From Pseudoalteromonas sp. T1lg75 (GTDB lineage Bacteria > Pseudomonadota > Gammaproteobacteria > Enterobacterales > Alteromonadaceae), in the NCBI RefSeq assembly GCF_002964705.1, contig NZ_PQCD01000033.1, positions 243,757 through 307,756 on the forward strand: a DNA stretch of 64,000 bases, read 5' to 3'. Made by a program: the position numbers and the translations under genes. Of this stretch, positions 34,455 to 43,961 are shown in pieces (the first letter of the stretch is position 1; every line of letters starts with the position of its first letter). The notes below the pieces were generated by a model. The model made no database searches, was not told where the DNA came from, and was given only the letters and a program-made list of their open reading frames with translations.

Positions 34455-36638
34455 ATGACCCAGTCCTTCAACGCCCTGTACCAAACAAGCAGCAGTGAGC
34501 AAGCCTATGAGCTGGCCTTATCGATGATCGATGAGGTATTTGCTGCCAAATACTGTTTTGTCGGTCGCCTGAGTGACGATGGCGCGCGGGTACGCACCGC
34601 GGCTTTTCATGGCCAAGGGAATGTATTGGCCAACATCGAGTATGGGCTTGAAGAGACCCCCTGTGCCGACGCTCTGCAAAGCGTTGATGTCTGTATTTAC
34701 AACGAGCAGGTTGCGGACTTGTTTCCTCAAGACACCATGTTGAGGGAGCTGGGTATCCATGCCTATTTAGGCGTGACGCTGCGCGATGTGGCCCGAAATC
34801 CCATCGGCATTTTGGTGGCCATGTTTGAGCAGCCACAGGATTTTAGCGAACAAAGCCTGCAATGGTTTCAAGACCTGGCCTTTATCGTTGCCGCACAGGC
34901 GCGCCATGATATTGATATTGAACGAAAAAATACCATGCTGGCGGAGCTGTCGCTGCGCAATATTGTGTTCGAGCAAAGCAAAGAAGCCATTATGATCACC
35001 GACAGTGAGAACAAAATCCTGCGTGTGAATCCGGCATTTGAACTTTACACCGGGTATCGTGAAAGCGAATTATTGGGGCGCTCCCCCGGGGTGTTGGCGT
35101 CGGGCCGTCACGACCAGCCTTTTTATGCCAACATGTGGCAGCAGTTGCACAACCATGGTCATTGGCGTGGTGAGGTCTATAACCGCCGCAAAAATGGCGA
35201 GGTGTACCCGGAAGAATTATCGATCACGGTTAATCGCGATGATAAGGGTGAAATCTCCCATTACATCGGTCTTTTTCGCGATATCAGCGATTGGAAAGAA
35301 AGCGAGCGACAACTGCGCTTTTTTGCCAACCAAGAGCCGCTTACCGGACTGCACAATCGTCGCAGCTTTTTAGAGCGAGTAGAGCAGCATATTGACCTGT
35401 TTAATGAGCAGCGCACACTCAGCTCTTTATTGTTTTTGAACCTCGACCGCTTCAAAGACATCAACGATCTCTATGGCCCGGAAGTGGGAGACAGAGTGCT
35501 GGTGGCGGTGGCCTTACGCTTGCAACACTGTGTATTAAGCTCGGACGTGCTTAGCCGTTATGGCGGTGATGAGTTTACCTTGTTGCTGGCCAACAGCTCA
35601 CCACAGCAGGCCTACGCCTGTGCCCAGCGTATTTTAACCCACATCTGCCAGCCAATCCGTCTTGGCGAGCTTAATATCGAGCTGACCTGTAGCCTGGGCA
35701 TCGCCCATATCGATAACAATACCAAAAGCGCGACCGTGTTCGTACGCAACGCCAACCATGCCATGCTCAGCGCTAAACGGGCCCAGTCTCAAAGCATTGT
35801 TATCTACAGCGACGAGATTGAGGGCCAGTACTTACGTAAAATTCAGCTGCGCGACAAGCTGGCCAAGGCGCTTAAGGCCAATGAATTGAGCGTGGCTTAT
35901 CAACCCATTATCAGCTTGCGCAGCGGCAAAATCACCAAGTTTGAAGCGCTTGCCCGTTGGCATGATGAGGAGCTGGGCACCATCTACCCCGATGAGTTTA
36001 TTGCCATTGCCGAGGAGTTCGGTTTGATCTCCGTGCTCGGGCAATTCGTGCTCAAACGGGCCTTGAATGACTTGGCCACCCTGCACAAGCGGGGCTACCG
36101 TCATATCGGCGTGTCGGTCAATCGTTCGGCATCCGAGTTTAACCATTTGTTGCAGCCGGTTGAGGCGATTTTGGCGGCGTTGCACGAACATCAAATCGCC
36201 ACCCATCAGCTTACCATAGAGGTCACCGAGTCGGTGGCCATTGGCGCACAAAAGCAGGTGCAGGATCAGCTTAATGAGCTCCGTGACAAGGGCGTCAAGG
36301 TGGCCCTGGACGACTTCTGTACCGGCTATTCCTCGCTCAGCCACCTTATCGACCTGCGCGCCGATTACCTCAAAATTGATAAATCCTTTACCCAGCAACT
36401 GCTCGGTGAGCATAAGCATCAGGTGGTGATCGCCAGCCTGATCAAAATTGCCTCCGAGCTGGATATGGAAGTGATCGCCGAAGGCGTCGAGTGCGAAGAG
36501 CAGCATCAGCAATTGCGTGATTACGGTTGTCACTTTAGTCAGGGTTTTTATTACTCTGAGCCGGTTAGTCTGGCTCAGGCGCTGATCCTGCTGGAGCAGG
36601 CCGACTCTTTGACCAGCCCGCTTGAGGTGAGCCACTAA
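34455..36638 (+). CDS. GAF-PAS-GGDEF-EAL protein, probably a c-di-GMP phosphodiesterase
   Basis: 727 residues from ATG 34455; the ribosome site is weak. No membrane segment. GAF-like domain about 10-150, PAS about 170-290, GGDEF about 295-455, EAL about 465-715. GGDEF is kept at 370-374, but the metal-binding Asp of the L-D-L-D-R-F motif is Asn329 (F-L-N-L-D-R-F) and the usual Gly-His after N-D is Gly-Pro, so cyclase activity is doubtful. EAL keeps E497-A-L, and loop 6 reads D-D-F-C-T-G-Y-S. The EAL half looks active, so the protein probably degrades c-di-GMP under GAF/PAS control. A long inverted repeat upstream suggests tight regulation. Confidence 0.9.
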   Translation: MTQSFNALYQTSSSEQAYELALSMIDEVFAAKYCFVGRLSDDGARVRTAAFHGQGNVLANIEYGLEETPCADALQSVDVCIYNEQVADLFPQDTMLRELGIHAYLGVTLRDVARNPIGILVAMFEQPQDFSEQSLQWFQDLAFIVAAQARHDIDIERKNTMLAELSLRNIVFEQSKEAIMITDSENKILRVNPAFELYTGYRESELLGRSPGVLASGRHDQPFYANMWQQLHNHGHWRGEVYNRRKNGEVYPEELSITVNRDDKGEISHYIGLFRDISDWKESERQLRFFANQEPLTGLHNRRSFLERVEQHIDLFNEQRTLSSLLFLNLDRFKDINDLYGPEVGDRVLVAVALRLQHCVLSSDVLSRYGGDEFTLLLANSSPQQAYACAQRILTHICQPIRLGELNIELTCSLGIAHIDNNTKSATVFVRNANHAMLSAKRAQSQSIVIYSDEIEGQYLRKIQLRDKLAKALKANELSVAYQPIISLRSGKITKFEALARWHDEELGTIYPDEFIAIAEEFGLISVLGQFVLKRALNDLATLHKRGYRHIGVSVNRSASEFNHLLQPVEAILAALHEHQIATHQLTIEVTESVAIGAQKQVQDQLNELRDKGVKVALDDFCTGYSSLSHLIDLRADYLKIDKSFTQQLLGEHKHQVVIASLIKIASELDMEVIAEGVECEEQHQQLRDYGCHFSQGFYYSEPVSLAQALILLEQADSLTSPLEVSH

Positions 36639-36740
36639 CTGGGCTCCTTCGTTGCTCCTTGGCAGACAGCCTTGGTGTCCCTACTCAATAGTGTGAATTT
36701 TTATCGCCACGATAAAATAATCTTGTTTTACCGGCGTTAA

Positions 36741-36770
36741 GCGGCAAAGCATAATGCCGCCTTTTGCTTA
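36741..36770 (+). terminator. Weak terminator-like hairpin
   Basis: GCGGCA (36741-36746) and TGCCGC (36755-36760) with an 8-nt loop, then CTTTTGCTT. The U-tract is poor. It may end the GGDEF-EAL transcript. Confidence 0.35.
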
Positions 36771-36783
36771 TTGAGAGGGCACT

Positions 36784-37764
36784 ATGCGCGGCTGGATAAT
36801 CTACACTGATGGCGCCAATCTATTAAAACCAGAGCGATATGAAATCGAACGACTGCTGGCGGTTGCCAAAGAAGAGAATATCGAGCTGGAGGTCTATGCC
36901 CCGGATCAATTCGATCTACTGGTCACTCGTGAAGATGAAAAAAGTATCTTGATCGATGGCAAACCGGTGCCTCTGCCGGACTTTGTTATGCCGCGTATGG
37001 GAGCGGGTACCACCTATTTCGCCCTCGCCATTATCCGTCACTTAGAGCGTCTTGGGGTGTACTGTGTCAATGGGGCTCACGCCATAGAAACGGTCAAAGA
37101 CAAGCTTTATGCGCAGCAAATCCTGGCTAAGCAAAACCTGCCCACGCCAACCACCATGTTGGTGAAGTTCCCGGTCAACATCGCCCTGGTTGAGCAGCAA
37201 ATTGGCTTCCCCGTGGTGGTAAAAACCTTGTCGGGCTCTCAAGGCAGCGGCGTATTTTTGAGTAAGACCCGCAACGAGTTCGACGACTTGATGCAACTTA
37301 TTGAGGCGACTAGTCCTCAGGCCAATATTATCCTGCAGCAGTTTGTTAAAAGCAGTCATGGCCGCGACTTACGAGTACTAACCATAGGCGGCAGAGCCGT
37401 GGCCTGTATGGAGCGTAACAGCGGCGGCGATAACTTTAAGGCCAATGTCAGCGCCGGTGGCACGGGCTCGCTTTATGCCATCACCCCGGAAATTGAATGG
37501 TTGGCAACGCAAACCGCCAATGCTCTGGATCTCGACGTGGCCGGTATCGATTTATTGTTCGATGAGCAGCACTTTAAGATTTGTGAAGCCAACTCCAGCC
37601 CGGGTTTTGAGGGGCTAGAGCAGGCCACCGCCATTGATGTGGCGCGGGAGATCTTCCACTTTATTCGTATTCGTCTGGGCATTTTCGATAAGCCGCAGTC
37701 GGCACCGAAGGCAGCTAAAAAAGCGGCCATGGAAACCGCTGAGGAAGCCTTAGAAGAGCTGTAA
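36784..37764 (+). CDS. RimK-like ATP-grasp ligase
   Basis: 326 residues from ATG 36784 (GAGAGGG upstream). The N-terminal domain (about 1-95) is of the pre-ATP-grasp type (G-W-I-I-Y-T-D-G-A-N-L-L). The ATP-grasp fold (about 100-295) shows the ATP-binding V-V-V-K-T-L-S-G-S-Q-G-S-G-V loop, the R-D-L-R-V-L strand, and the metal-binding end D-V-A-G-I-D-L-L and C-E-A-N-S-S-P-G-F-E. This pattern fits RimK/alpha-L-glutamate ligases, which add Glu to a protein or peptide using ATP. The C-terminus is an Ala/Glu-rich extension. It ends within the tail of glutaminase (15-base antisense overlap), a fitting neighbour since glutaminase makes glutamate, though they are not cotranscribed. Confidence 0.88.
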   Translation: MRGWIIYTDGANLLKPERYEIERLLAVAKEENIELEVYAPDQFDLLVTREDEKSILIDGKPVPLPDFVMPRMGAGTTYFALAIIRHLERLGVYCVNGAHAIETVKDKLYAQQILAKQNLPTPTTMLVKFPVNIALVEQQIGFPVVVKTLSGSQGSGVFLSKTRNEFDDLMQLIEATSPQANIILQQFVKSSHGRDLRVLTIGGRAVACMERNSGGDNFKANVSAGGTGSLYAITPEIEWLATQTANALDLDVAGIDLLFDEQHFKICEANSSPGFEGLEQATAIDVAREIFHFIRIRLGIFDKPQSAPKAAKKAAMETAEEALEEL

Positions 37765-38670
37765 CGACAGCCTGTCGGCAAATTGCTCCAGTGCATAAAT
37801 ACCGGCGCTGGAGTTGCCGTATTCATTGAGTTTGGGCGACCACACCGCCACCGTAAACTGTCCCGGCACTACGGCGATAATCGCACCACCGACGCCCGAC
37901 TTACCCGGCATTCCGACGCGGTAGGCAAAGTCTCCGGCGGCATCATAGAGGCCACTGGTAAAGAGCAGGGAATTGAGCTGGGAGTTTTGCTTGGCGGCAA
38001 GAATGCGTCGCTTTGAGGCCACATCCACGCCCTTATTCGCCAAATAGGAAAAGGTGCGCGCCAATTCGGCACAATTCATCTCTATGGCACAAAAGCCAAA
38101 ATACACCTTTAACACTTCCTCCACCTCGTTTTCAAAGTTATTAAACGACGCCATTAAATAGGCCATGGCGGCATTGCGGTGACGGTGTTGAAACTCCGAG
38201 CGTGATACCTGCTGATTGATATTGATGCGCGGGTTGCCGCTAAGCTGACGCACCGTTGCCAGCATATGGTGGGTTGGCGCACTGAGGCGCGAGTACAGGG
38301 CATCGCAGGTGACGATGGCACCGGCATTGATAAAGGGATTGCGCGGTATTCCCTGCTCAAATTCGAGCTGTGTCAGGGAGTTAAAGGCCGTGCCCGAGGG
38401 CTCTTTGCCGACGCGTTGCCACAGGGTATCGCCATAGCGCTGTAGCGCCAGGGTGAGGGTCAGTACCTTAGAGACCGACTGTATGGTAAAGCGCTGCTCG
38501 CTGTCGCCGCTGTAATAGCTCTGGCCATCAACTGTGTGCACCGCCATGGCAAACTGCTCACCCTTGACCTGGGCCAGCGCCGGAATATAACTGGCTACCT
38601 GACCGGGCATGTCAGGCAAACGTGCCCGTATGTCGGCATTAATTTCGTCAATCACCTGCTGAATATTCAT
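37750..38670 (-). CDS. glsA: Glutaminase
   Basis: 306 residues from ATG 38670. It is a serine-dependent beta-lactamase-like glutaminase hydrolysing L-glutamine to glutamate and ammonia in the cytoplasm. The catalytic S-x-x-K motif is S65-V-S-K68 (F-T-I-Q-S-V-S-K-V-L), and other family hallmarks are N-P-F-I-N-A-G-A-I and S-G-V-G-G-A-I. Length matches the E. coli enzyme of about 308 residues. It lies downstream of pelG on the same strand with a 129-bp gap containing a hairpin, so it is probably not part of the pel operon. Confidence 0.95.
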   Translation of the reverse strand: MNIQQVIDEINADIRARLPDMPGQVASYIPALAQVKGEQFAMAVHTVDGQSYYSGDSEQRFTIQSVSKVLTLTLALQRYGDTLWQRVGKEPSGTAFNSLTQLEFEQGIPRNPFINAGAIVTCDALYSRLSAPTHHMLATVRQLSGNPRININQQVSRSEFQHRHRNAAMAYLMASFNNFENEVEEVLKVYFGFCAIEMNCAELARTFSYLANKGVDVASKRRILAAKQNSQLNSLLFTSGLYDAAGDFAYRVGMPGKSGVGGAIIAVVPGQFTVAVWSPKLNEYGNSSAGIYALEQFADRLSLQLF

Positions 38671-38749
38671 AGCACCCCACTCACTGCTTGGCTAAAGCGC
38701 AATCATACGGAATAGGGCGCACGCTAAAAAGAGCCAAGACGAAATTTAC

Positions 38750-38776
38750 GCGCCCGAGGTGTTCAACCCTGGGCGC
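38750..38776 (-). terminator. Hairpin after pelG, weak terminator
   Basis: GCGCCC (38771-38776 on the reverse strand) pairs with GGGCGC (38750-38755), and inner GGT/ACC pairs extend the stem. The following run is only TAAATTT on the minus strand, so termination may be partial. Confidence 0.35.
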
Positions 38777-38799
38777 TTTGCGGTGGGTAGCAAACAAGC

Positions 38800-40167
38800 T
38801 TAGCGTTGCAGCATAAAGGTTTCGTATTCGAGGCGATCAAACTGGCGGTTAAGCCAGACCAGCCCGAGCATGGTGGTGAGCAGCATGGATAAAGCGAAGC
38901 CGTAGCCATACATTTGCGGCCCGAGCATAATTGAAATCTCGGTCAGCACAAAGTTGGTCAAGGCCATGACCGCCACCAAAGACAGGGCCTCATAGCGCCT
39001 GTCGAGATAGAACATGACGTTGAGAATCGCCATAACTATTACCTGCAAGGACACGCCCACCAAATCCACATAGAGCAGATGCAAATAGGCCAAGTCGATC
39101 TTGAGCAGGGTGAGAATTTCTTCACTCCACAGTAGCAAGAGTGCCAAGGTGAGTCCTTGCACCTTAAAGATCTGATAGAGACTGTTTTTACAATCCAGGA
39201 CCATTTGGTCTTTAAGCAGGTACACGGACTCCAGGGTGCCACCGTCGCGCACGGAATTATAAAATTTCTCGTTGGACTTGGCGAAATCCGTCTCCATATG
39301 CAGCATAAACACCGCCATGCCGGGAATAATCGCCAGGTAGGCGACAAAAATGGGCAGATCGTAAATATAGGAGGCGCGAAAACCGCCGATGACCTCGAAG
39401 GACACCTCGGGGTGCGACCAAAACACAAACTTATCCACCCAGACCCCAAGGTTATACAGCAGGCCAACCAGGGCGAGGGAGAAAAACGCTTGTTTTGGGT
39501 CTAAAAAGTCGAACGCTATCAGTTTGTTGGCACTAAAGGTGCGCAAAATAAAGAACAGCAGGACGAAGGCTATCAGACCCTGACAGGCGGCAAAAATAAT
39601 CAGCAGCCCAAGGACACCGAAAGGAGGCAATAACCAGGCGCCCAGTACCATCAGGGTATAGCCGCCACAGAGGGTAAGAACAATACGGTAATACTGTTTC
39701 ATGCCGCTTAAAAAGCCGATGATCAGCCACAGGTTACAGAGCACCACAAAGCCACAGAGCAGGCTCATTTTAACCGCCGAATCGAGCTCGGTCAGACCGA
39801 GTATGGCAATGCCAAGGACGCTGGCCAACATGGAAACGACCAGCATGCAGCCGAGCAGATTCGGGGTCACCTTATGATCATTACGCTCAAATAAGCGGTC
39901 GGAAATAAAGCGGGTGAGCAGCACCTGGAATGCCCCGCTCAAGAGCAGCGAGCCCGCCATCATATAGGTGACCAGCACCAAAAACTGCACGATCAGGCTG
40001 CTGGGGAAAATGCGTCCTATGCTCAGCAGGCCGATGACCATCAGCGCCAGAATCGACAGCACCCAGGGGCCGGATCCGACTACGGCGGCCAGGCCATAGG
40101 CCTCCACATAGGAAAGCAGGGTGTTTTTGCGCAGAATACGACGCAGCTCAAAACCTATTCCTGCCAT
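38800..40167 (-). CDS. pelG: PelG, Pel polysaccharide membrane transporter
   Basis: 455 residues from ATG 40167; it overlaps the end of pelF by 13 bases. The protein is almost wholly hydrophobic, with about 12 predicted transmembrane helices and a basic N-terminus (M-A-G-I-G-F-E-L-R-R-I-L-R-K-N), the conserved opening of PelG. It belongs to the polysaccharide-transporter/MOP-like superfamily. With PelD, PelE and PelF it forms the inner-membrane synthase complex and is thought to move the growing chain across the membrane. It is the last gene of the cluster. Confidence 0.93.
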   Translation of the reverse strand: MAGIGFELRRILRKNTLLSYVEAYGLAAVVGSGPWVLSILALMVIGLLSIGRIFPSSLIVQFLVLVTYMMAGSLLLSGAFQVLLTRFISDRLFERNDHKVTPNLLGCMLVVSMLASVLGIAILGLTELDSAVKMSLLCGFVVLCNLWLIIGFLSGMKQYYRIVLTLCGGYTLMVLGAWLLPPFGVLGLLIIFAACQGLIAFVLLFFILRTFSANKLIAFDFLDPKQAFFSLALVGLLYNLGVWVDKFVFWSHPEVSFEVIGGFRASYIYDLPIFVAYLAIIPGMAVFMLHMETDFAKSNEKFYNSVRDGGTLESVYLLKDQMVLDCKNSLYQIFKVQGLTLALLLLWSEEILTLLKIDLAYLHLLYVDLVGVSLQVIVMAILNVMFYLDRRYEALSLVAVMALTNFVLTEISIMLGPQMYGYGFALSMLLTTMLGLVWLNRQFDRLEYETFMLQR

Positions 40168-41660
40168 GCTAATAGCTCCTCATACAGACCTTGGTAATGG
40201 TTATACATGGTGTGTTCTTGATAAAACCTCTGCACCCGTCGATAGCCGTTGTCACCGAGGCGACGCCAGTTGCGCGCATCATTGAGCAAGCTTAACAGTG
40301 CCGCACTGGTTTGGTTCGGGTCGGCAATATTGGTAACGTAACCGCAGCGGCCCAGGGCTTTATCTTCATCATTCATGCCTTCGAGTATTTCCCGGCAGGA
40401 GCCCACTTCGGAGGCAACGCAGGGTACGCCGGCGGCCATGGCTTCAAGCAATACCAAGGGTTGCGCTTCGCTGATCGAGGTCAGCACGCAGACGCCAATA
40501 TGCGGCATGATCTCGGCCACATCCTGCATGCCTAAAAAGCGGATATTGTCTTCCAGCCCCAGACTGCTAACCAGCAATTTACACTCGTGGTAGTAGCTTG
40601 GATCTTCCTCGGTGGGGCCGACTATCCAGCCTTGCAGCTCGGGCTCGGAATTAACTGCCACCCGAATGGCCCGGATAAAGGTTTTAATGTCTTTAATGGG
40701 CACCACGCGGCCAATTAGTCCGGCGACCTTTGGCGGTGCCACCAATCGGGCGTCGTAGGCCTCTGAAAAGCGGGCCATATTGATGCCGTTGACTATGATT
40801 TGGGTTTTCTCGGCAGGCGCACCATCGTGAATTTGCCGCTGTCGGTTACCCTCATACAGGGCCACGATTTCGTCGGCGCGGTCATAGGCGGTGCGACCAA
40901 GCTGCTCAAAGAAGTCGATCCAGGTTTGCCGCGTTTGCTCCATCTTCTTATGGATGCTGGTGTCCAACGCGCTATGGCGGTCTTTAATCCAGCTCGCCTG
41001 GGTGAGGTCGATTTTACGTTCCTTGGTATAAATACCATGCTCGGTCAGCAAAAAGGGCGCGCTCTGTTGTTGTTTTGCCAAGGCGCCTAAAAACCCGGCA
41101 TAACCGGTAGAAATACTATGGAACATGCGTGCCTTAGGCAGGTTCTCGGCGATTTTTACCAGGGTGAAAAGCGGGCTGTAAACATGCCTGAAGGTCCAGA
41201 AGTAATCGACGAAGGATTGCTGCTGAGCGTGCTGATAATATAAATCGACGATCACTTCCCAGGAGCGCTCGCTGTAGAGAAAATCGCTAAAACTCAGCCC
41301 TTGTTGTTTACCCAGGTTATCGAGCAGGCCTTGCAAGTGCTCGGGAGAAAGCGATTCCTCGGGGCGTTTAAAGCGCTCGATCACCGATTGCCACATGGTA
41401 AAGGCGGTTTTTTTACCGCGACGAGGGCGCGGCGTAAAGAGGCCGTGATGATCCATCAGGAAATGCTTTTCCATGCCCACCACGTTATCCGGTAGTTGGT
41501 AATATTGCTCGCCGTAGGCCGACTTACAGCCACCGATAAAGACCAGGTAAAAGTTATACTGGGGCAAGCCGGTGATCAGCTGATGCACCCAACTGGATAC
41601 GCCACCGCGCACATAGGGGTAGGTTCCTTCGAGTAGCAGGCAAATATCAATAGGCTTCAC
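40155..41660 (-). CDS. pelF: PelF, cytoplasmic glycosyltransferase of Pel synthesis
   Basis: 501 residues from a GTG start at 41660 (GGGAG ten bases upstream). It has the PelF hallmark N-terminus (D-I-C-L-L-L-E-G-T-Y-P-Y-V-R-G-G-V-S-S-W) and a GT-B fold of family GT4. The donor-binding E-x7-E motif appears in S-E-A-Q-P-L-V-L-L-E-A-M-A-A-G-V-P, and I-G-R-V-V-P-I-K-D-I-K-T is the usual linker strand. It polymerises UDP-activated amino sugars in the cytoplasm. It overlaps pelE by 11-14 bases and pelG by 13, suggesting translational coupling. Confidence 0.95.
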   Translation of the reverse strand: MKPIDICLLLEGTYPYVRGGVSSWVHQLITGLPQYNFYLVFIGGCKSAYGEQYYQLPDNVVGMEKHFLMDHHGLFTPRPRRGKKTAFTMWQSVIERFKRPEESLSPEHLQGLLDNLGKQQGLSFSDFLYSERSWEVIVDLYYQHAQQQSFVDYFWTFRHVYSPLFTLVKIAENLPKARMFHSISTGYAGFLGALAKQQQSAPFLLTEHGIYTKERKIDLTQASWIKDRHSALDTSIHKKMEQTRQTWIDFFEQLGRTAYDRADEIVALYEGNRQRQIHDGAPAEKTQIIVNGINMARFSEAYDARLVAPPKVAGLIGRVVPIKDIKTFIRAIRVAVNSEPELQGWIVGPTEEDPSYYHECKLLVSSLGLEDNIRFLGMQDVAEIMPHIGVCVLTSISEAQPLVLLEAMAAGVPCVASEVGSCREILEGMNDEDKALGRCGYVTNIADPNQTSAALLSLLNDARNWRRLGDNGYRRVQRFYQEHTMYNHYQGLYEELLAWQE

Positions 41661-42624
41661 GGCGCCAATACTCCCTTAATTCGTTGAGCGCTTCGCCTCG
41701 CTCCGTGGGTAAGTGACTCACCAGCAGGGCGGCATGACGGTAGTCCCCTTGGGCAAAGGCGGCTTCGGCTAAATAGGGAGCCACCTGCTTCATCAACAGA
41801 CCACTGCGTCTGGCTTGCTCCAGGTATTGATAGGCGCCCTGATAGTCTTGCAGCTCTAGCAGGACCTTGCCAAGTTGTAGCTCGCTGCGCGCCGCCGGCG
41901 CGATTTGCTGCGCCTGCAACAGGTATTTTTTGGCCTGCTCCAGATAATGGGTGCGCAGTGGGCCATCGGCGAGGCCCAGGTAGCACAGCTCCCAATAGAG
42001 CTCGGCAATTTGAAAATGTTGCGAGGCCCGTTGTGTTGATTGTTGTTGCTTTAAGGCATCGATTTTTTGGTTGATGGCAAACTCAATCTTTTCGATGGCG
42101 GCGTAGGCCAGCAGGCGTACGTCATCGGCCTTATCGGTGAGGGCCAGTTTAAGCAGTGGAATTGCCACTCGCTCCGGTAAGAAACGACAGGCATTGACGG
42201 CGATTTGGCGGCGCTCGTCCGAAGGGTTAAACAGCAAAATATCTTTAAGCGCAGCGGCGCCGTATTGACCTTGCTCCAGTTGCTCTGGGTGCTGTGGCAA
42301 TTCGAGCACTTCGGAGCGCTTCCACAGCGACTGAGACTGCTCTTTGGGCAGATACAGAGCGAGAATAAACACGGTTGCCAGGCCTAGCATGCCGATGATG
42401 GGCATGCTAAAGGCGATAACAAAAATAAAGGCCATGGATGCCAGCACCGGCTTTTTATAACGCATCGGCAGTGCCAACCAGCATAACAGGGTGAAGGTAC
42501 CCGCTGCGGCACCGTGGCTGCTGGCATAGCCCAGCCAACCCAGCCACCCGAGCTGGCTGTCACCGAGCAGATAGAGGCTGGCGGACTCAAAGAGTATCGT
42601 TTGAAGAATCAACCAAATCTTCAT
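41647..42624 (-). CDS. pelE: PelE, inner-membrane TPR subunit of Pel synthase
   Basis: 325 residues. I chose ATG 42624 (AGGAG seven bases upstream); a TTG one codon earlier is also in frame. Two to three transmembrane helices occupy residues 1-90. A cytoplasmic HEAT/TPR-like helical region follows (A-V-N-A-C-R-F-L-P-E-R-V-A; then three TPRs near 195-300). PelE connects PelD, PelF and PelG in the synthase. The overlap of 38 bases with the end of pelD marks a compact operon. Confidence 0.9.
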   Translation of the reverse strand: MKIWLILQTILFESASLYLLGDSQLGWLGWLGYASSHGAAAGTFTLLCWLALPMRYKKPVLASMAFIFVIAFSMPIIGMLGLATVFILALYLPKEQSQSLWKRSEVLELPQHPEQLEQGQYGAAALKDILLFNPSDERRQIAVNACRFLPERVAIPLLKLALTDKADDVRLLAYAAIEKIEFAINQKIDALKQQQSTQRASQHFQIAELYWELCYLGLADGPLRTHYLEQAKKYLLQAQQIAPAARSELQLGKVLLELQDYQGAYQYLEQARRSGLLMKQVAPYLAEAAFAQGDYRHAALLVSHLPTERGEALNELREYWRREAY

Positions 42625-43954
42625 CAAAGGCTCCTAAATCGTCCAACAGCAGATTGACTTGCTGATGCTGTTCAAAGACCAGCAAGGGTCCCACCACGTC
42701 CAGTTCACCGGCGGCATAATTATGTTTATCGCTGAGGATCGTTTCTATGCGCTCGATAAATTGCTGCGCTTCTATCGCCGTAGTCATCGGCAGCAGTACG
42801 CAAAGTACTTGTTTCCCTTCGCTATTTTCACAGGCCCAATAGACATCGGCACCACGGCGGTAGTCGGTCACCCGATACAGATCCAGGTACTGCTTCGCAC
42901 TGATGTCGGTAAACACCACCAGGGCACTGTCGACTCCGTAATGGCGTTTGTACCACAATTGATTGTCGAGATACTGGCTAAATAACTGGCGTTGCTCTGG
43001 TTGCAAGATGGGTGCAAATAACTGGTGCGACATAAAGTTAGCTATATAGCCCGCAAGCAGCGCCATTAAGGCGATATTGCCCTCGGTCAGGGACACAAAC
43101 TTCACCTTTTCGGCCAAGAGCACGCCTTGAATTTCGCCGCTGACATCAACCATGGGCACCACCAGTTGATAGTGCAACTGATGCTCGTCGGACTCGATAA
43201 AGTCTGCAGGAGAAAGCACCGCCTTGGAGACCAGTACATCGGCCAACATGGGATCGCCCGGGTGTAACTGATGGTCGCTGCCCACCGTGGCCAGGGCACC
43301 GGGAACGAGCTTGCCGTCCCGTACCTCGTACAGTCCGGCCTGATACATGGTGATCACATCGGCGAACACCTGCAAACTCTTTTGCGCCAAATTGGCCAGG
43401 CGATTTTCGGTATGACCGGAAGCCGCCTGTTGCAACAATTGAATGCCGGTGCGCAAACTCATCTGCTTGCCCGCGGCGCGTTGTTCGAGCTGATCGTGAG
43501 AGATCTTTAACAGGTGGTAGTTTTGGGTAAAGCTTTTCAGCTTTTGTTCCATATATCTGTGGTTGAGATCGAATCTTTGGTTGATCTCGTGCCAGTGATC
43601 GCGAAACTCACCAACCAGCATGGTGACGACGGCGGTGCCCACCGACACCGAGAAACTAAGCTGAATTTGGGTGCCAAGCAGACGATCAAATAGGCCCGCG
43701 CCAAGCAGCAATAATACAAAGCTCATCATGCCGCGGCCAAAGCCATAGCGCAGCGCTATCAATACAGGTCCAAACATGGGCCAGTAGAAATAGTCGGTGG
43801 CCCTGTCATGACTCAGGGTCGATTGATAACCCCATATACTCAGCGCTAAGAAGGTGATGAACACCAACTCAAACCAGGCTATTGGCTGGTTATCGCTGCC
43901 GAGCAAGAGGCGATTGATAAGGGCATTGATACCCCGGCGTTTGCTATGTGGCAT
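42587..43954 (-). CDS. pelD: PelD, c-di-GMP receptor of the Pel synthase
   Basis: 455 residues with ATG 43954, the same length as P. aeruginosa PelD; a TTG at 43960 is an alternative. Four transmembrane helices lie in residues about 25-120. A coiled linker, a GAF domain (about 160-320) and a degenerate GGDEF domain (about 330-440) follow. In this numbering the inhibitory-site motif R367-G-A-D370 is kept. The active-site motif is E-N-S-E-G rather than GGDEF, so it cannot make c-di-GMP but should bind it. R367/D370 are the residues known to bind c-di-GMP in P. aeruginosa PelD. Binding activates Pel polymerisation after translation. Confidence 0.95.
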   Translation of the reverse strand: MPHSKRRGINALINRLLLGSDNQPIAWFELVFITFLALSIWGYQSTLSHDRATDYFYWPMFGPVLIALRYGFGRGMMSFVLLLLGAGLFDRLLGTQIQLSFSVSVGTAVVTMLVGEFRDHWHEINQRFDLNHRYMEQKLKSFTQNYHLLKISHDQLEQRAAGKQMSLRTGIQLLQQAASGHTENRLANLAQKSLQVFADVITMYQAGLYEVRDGKLVPGALATVGSDHQLHPGDPMLADVLVSKAVLSPADFIESDEHQLHYQLVVPMVDVSGEIQGVLLAEKVKFVSLTEGNIALMALLAGYIANFMSHQLFAPILQPEQRQLFSQYLDNQLWYKRHYGVDSALVVFTDISAKQYLDLYRVTDYRRGADVYWACENSEGKQVLCVLLPMTTAIEAQQFIERIETILSDKHNYAAGELDVVGPLLVFEQHQQVNLLLDDLGAFDEDLVDSSNDTL

Positions 43955-43961
43955 GGCCAAA

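Noticed and set aside
35832..36635. 267-codon minus-strand frame inside the EAL domain
   Set aside because: Shadow of the EAL coding sequence on the other strand; repetitive L/H/Q-rich translation is typical of antisense frames in GC-moderate genes.
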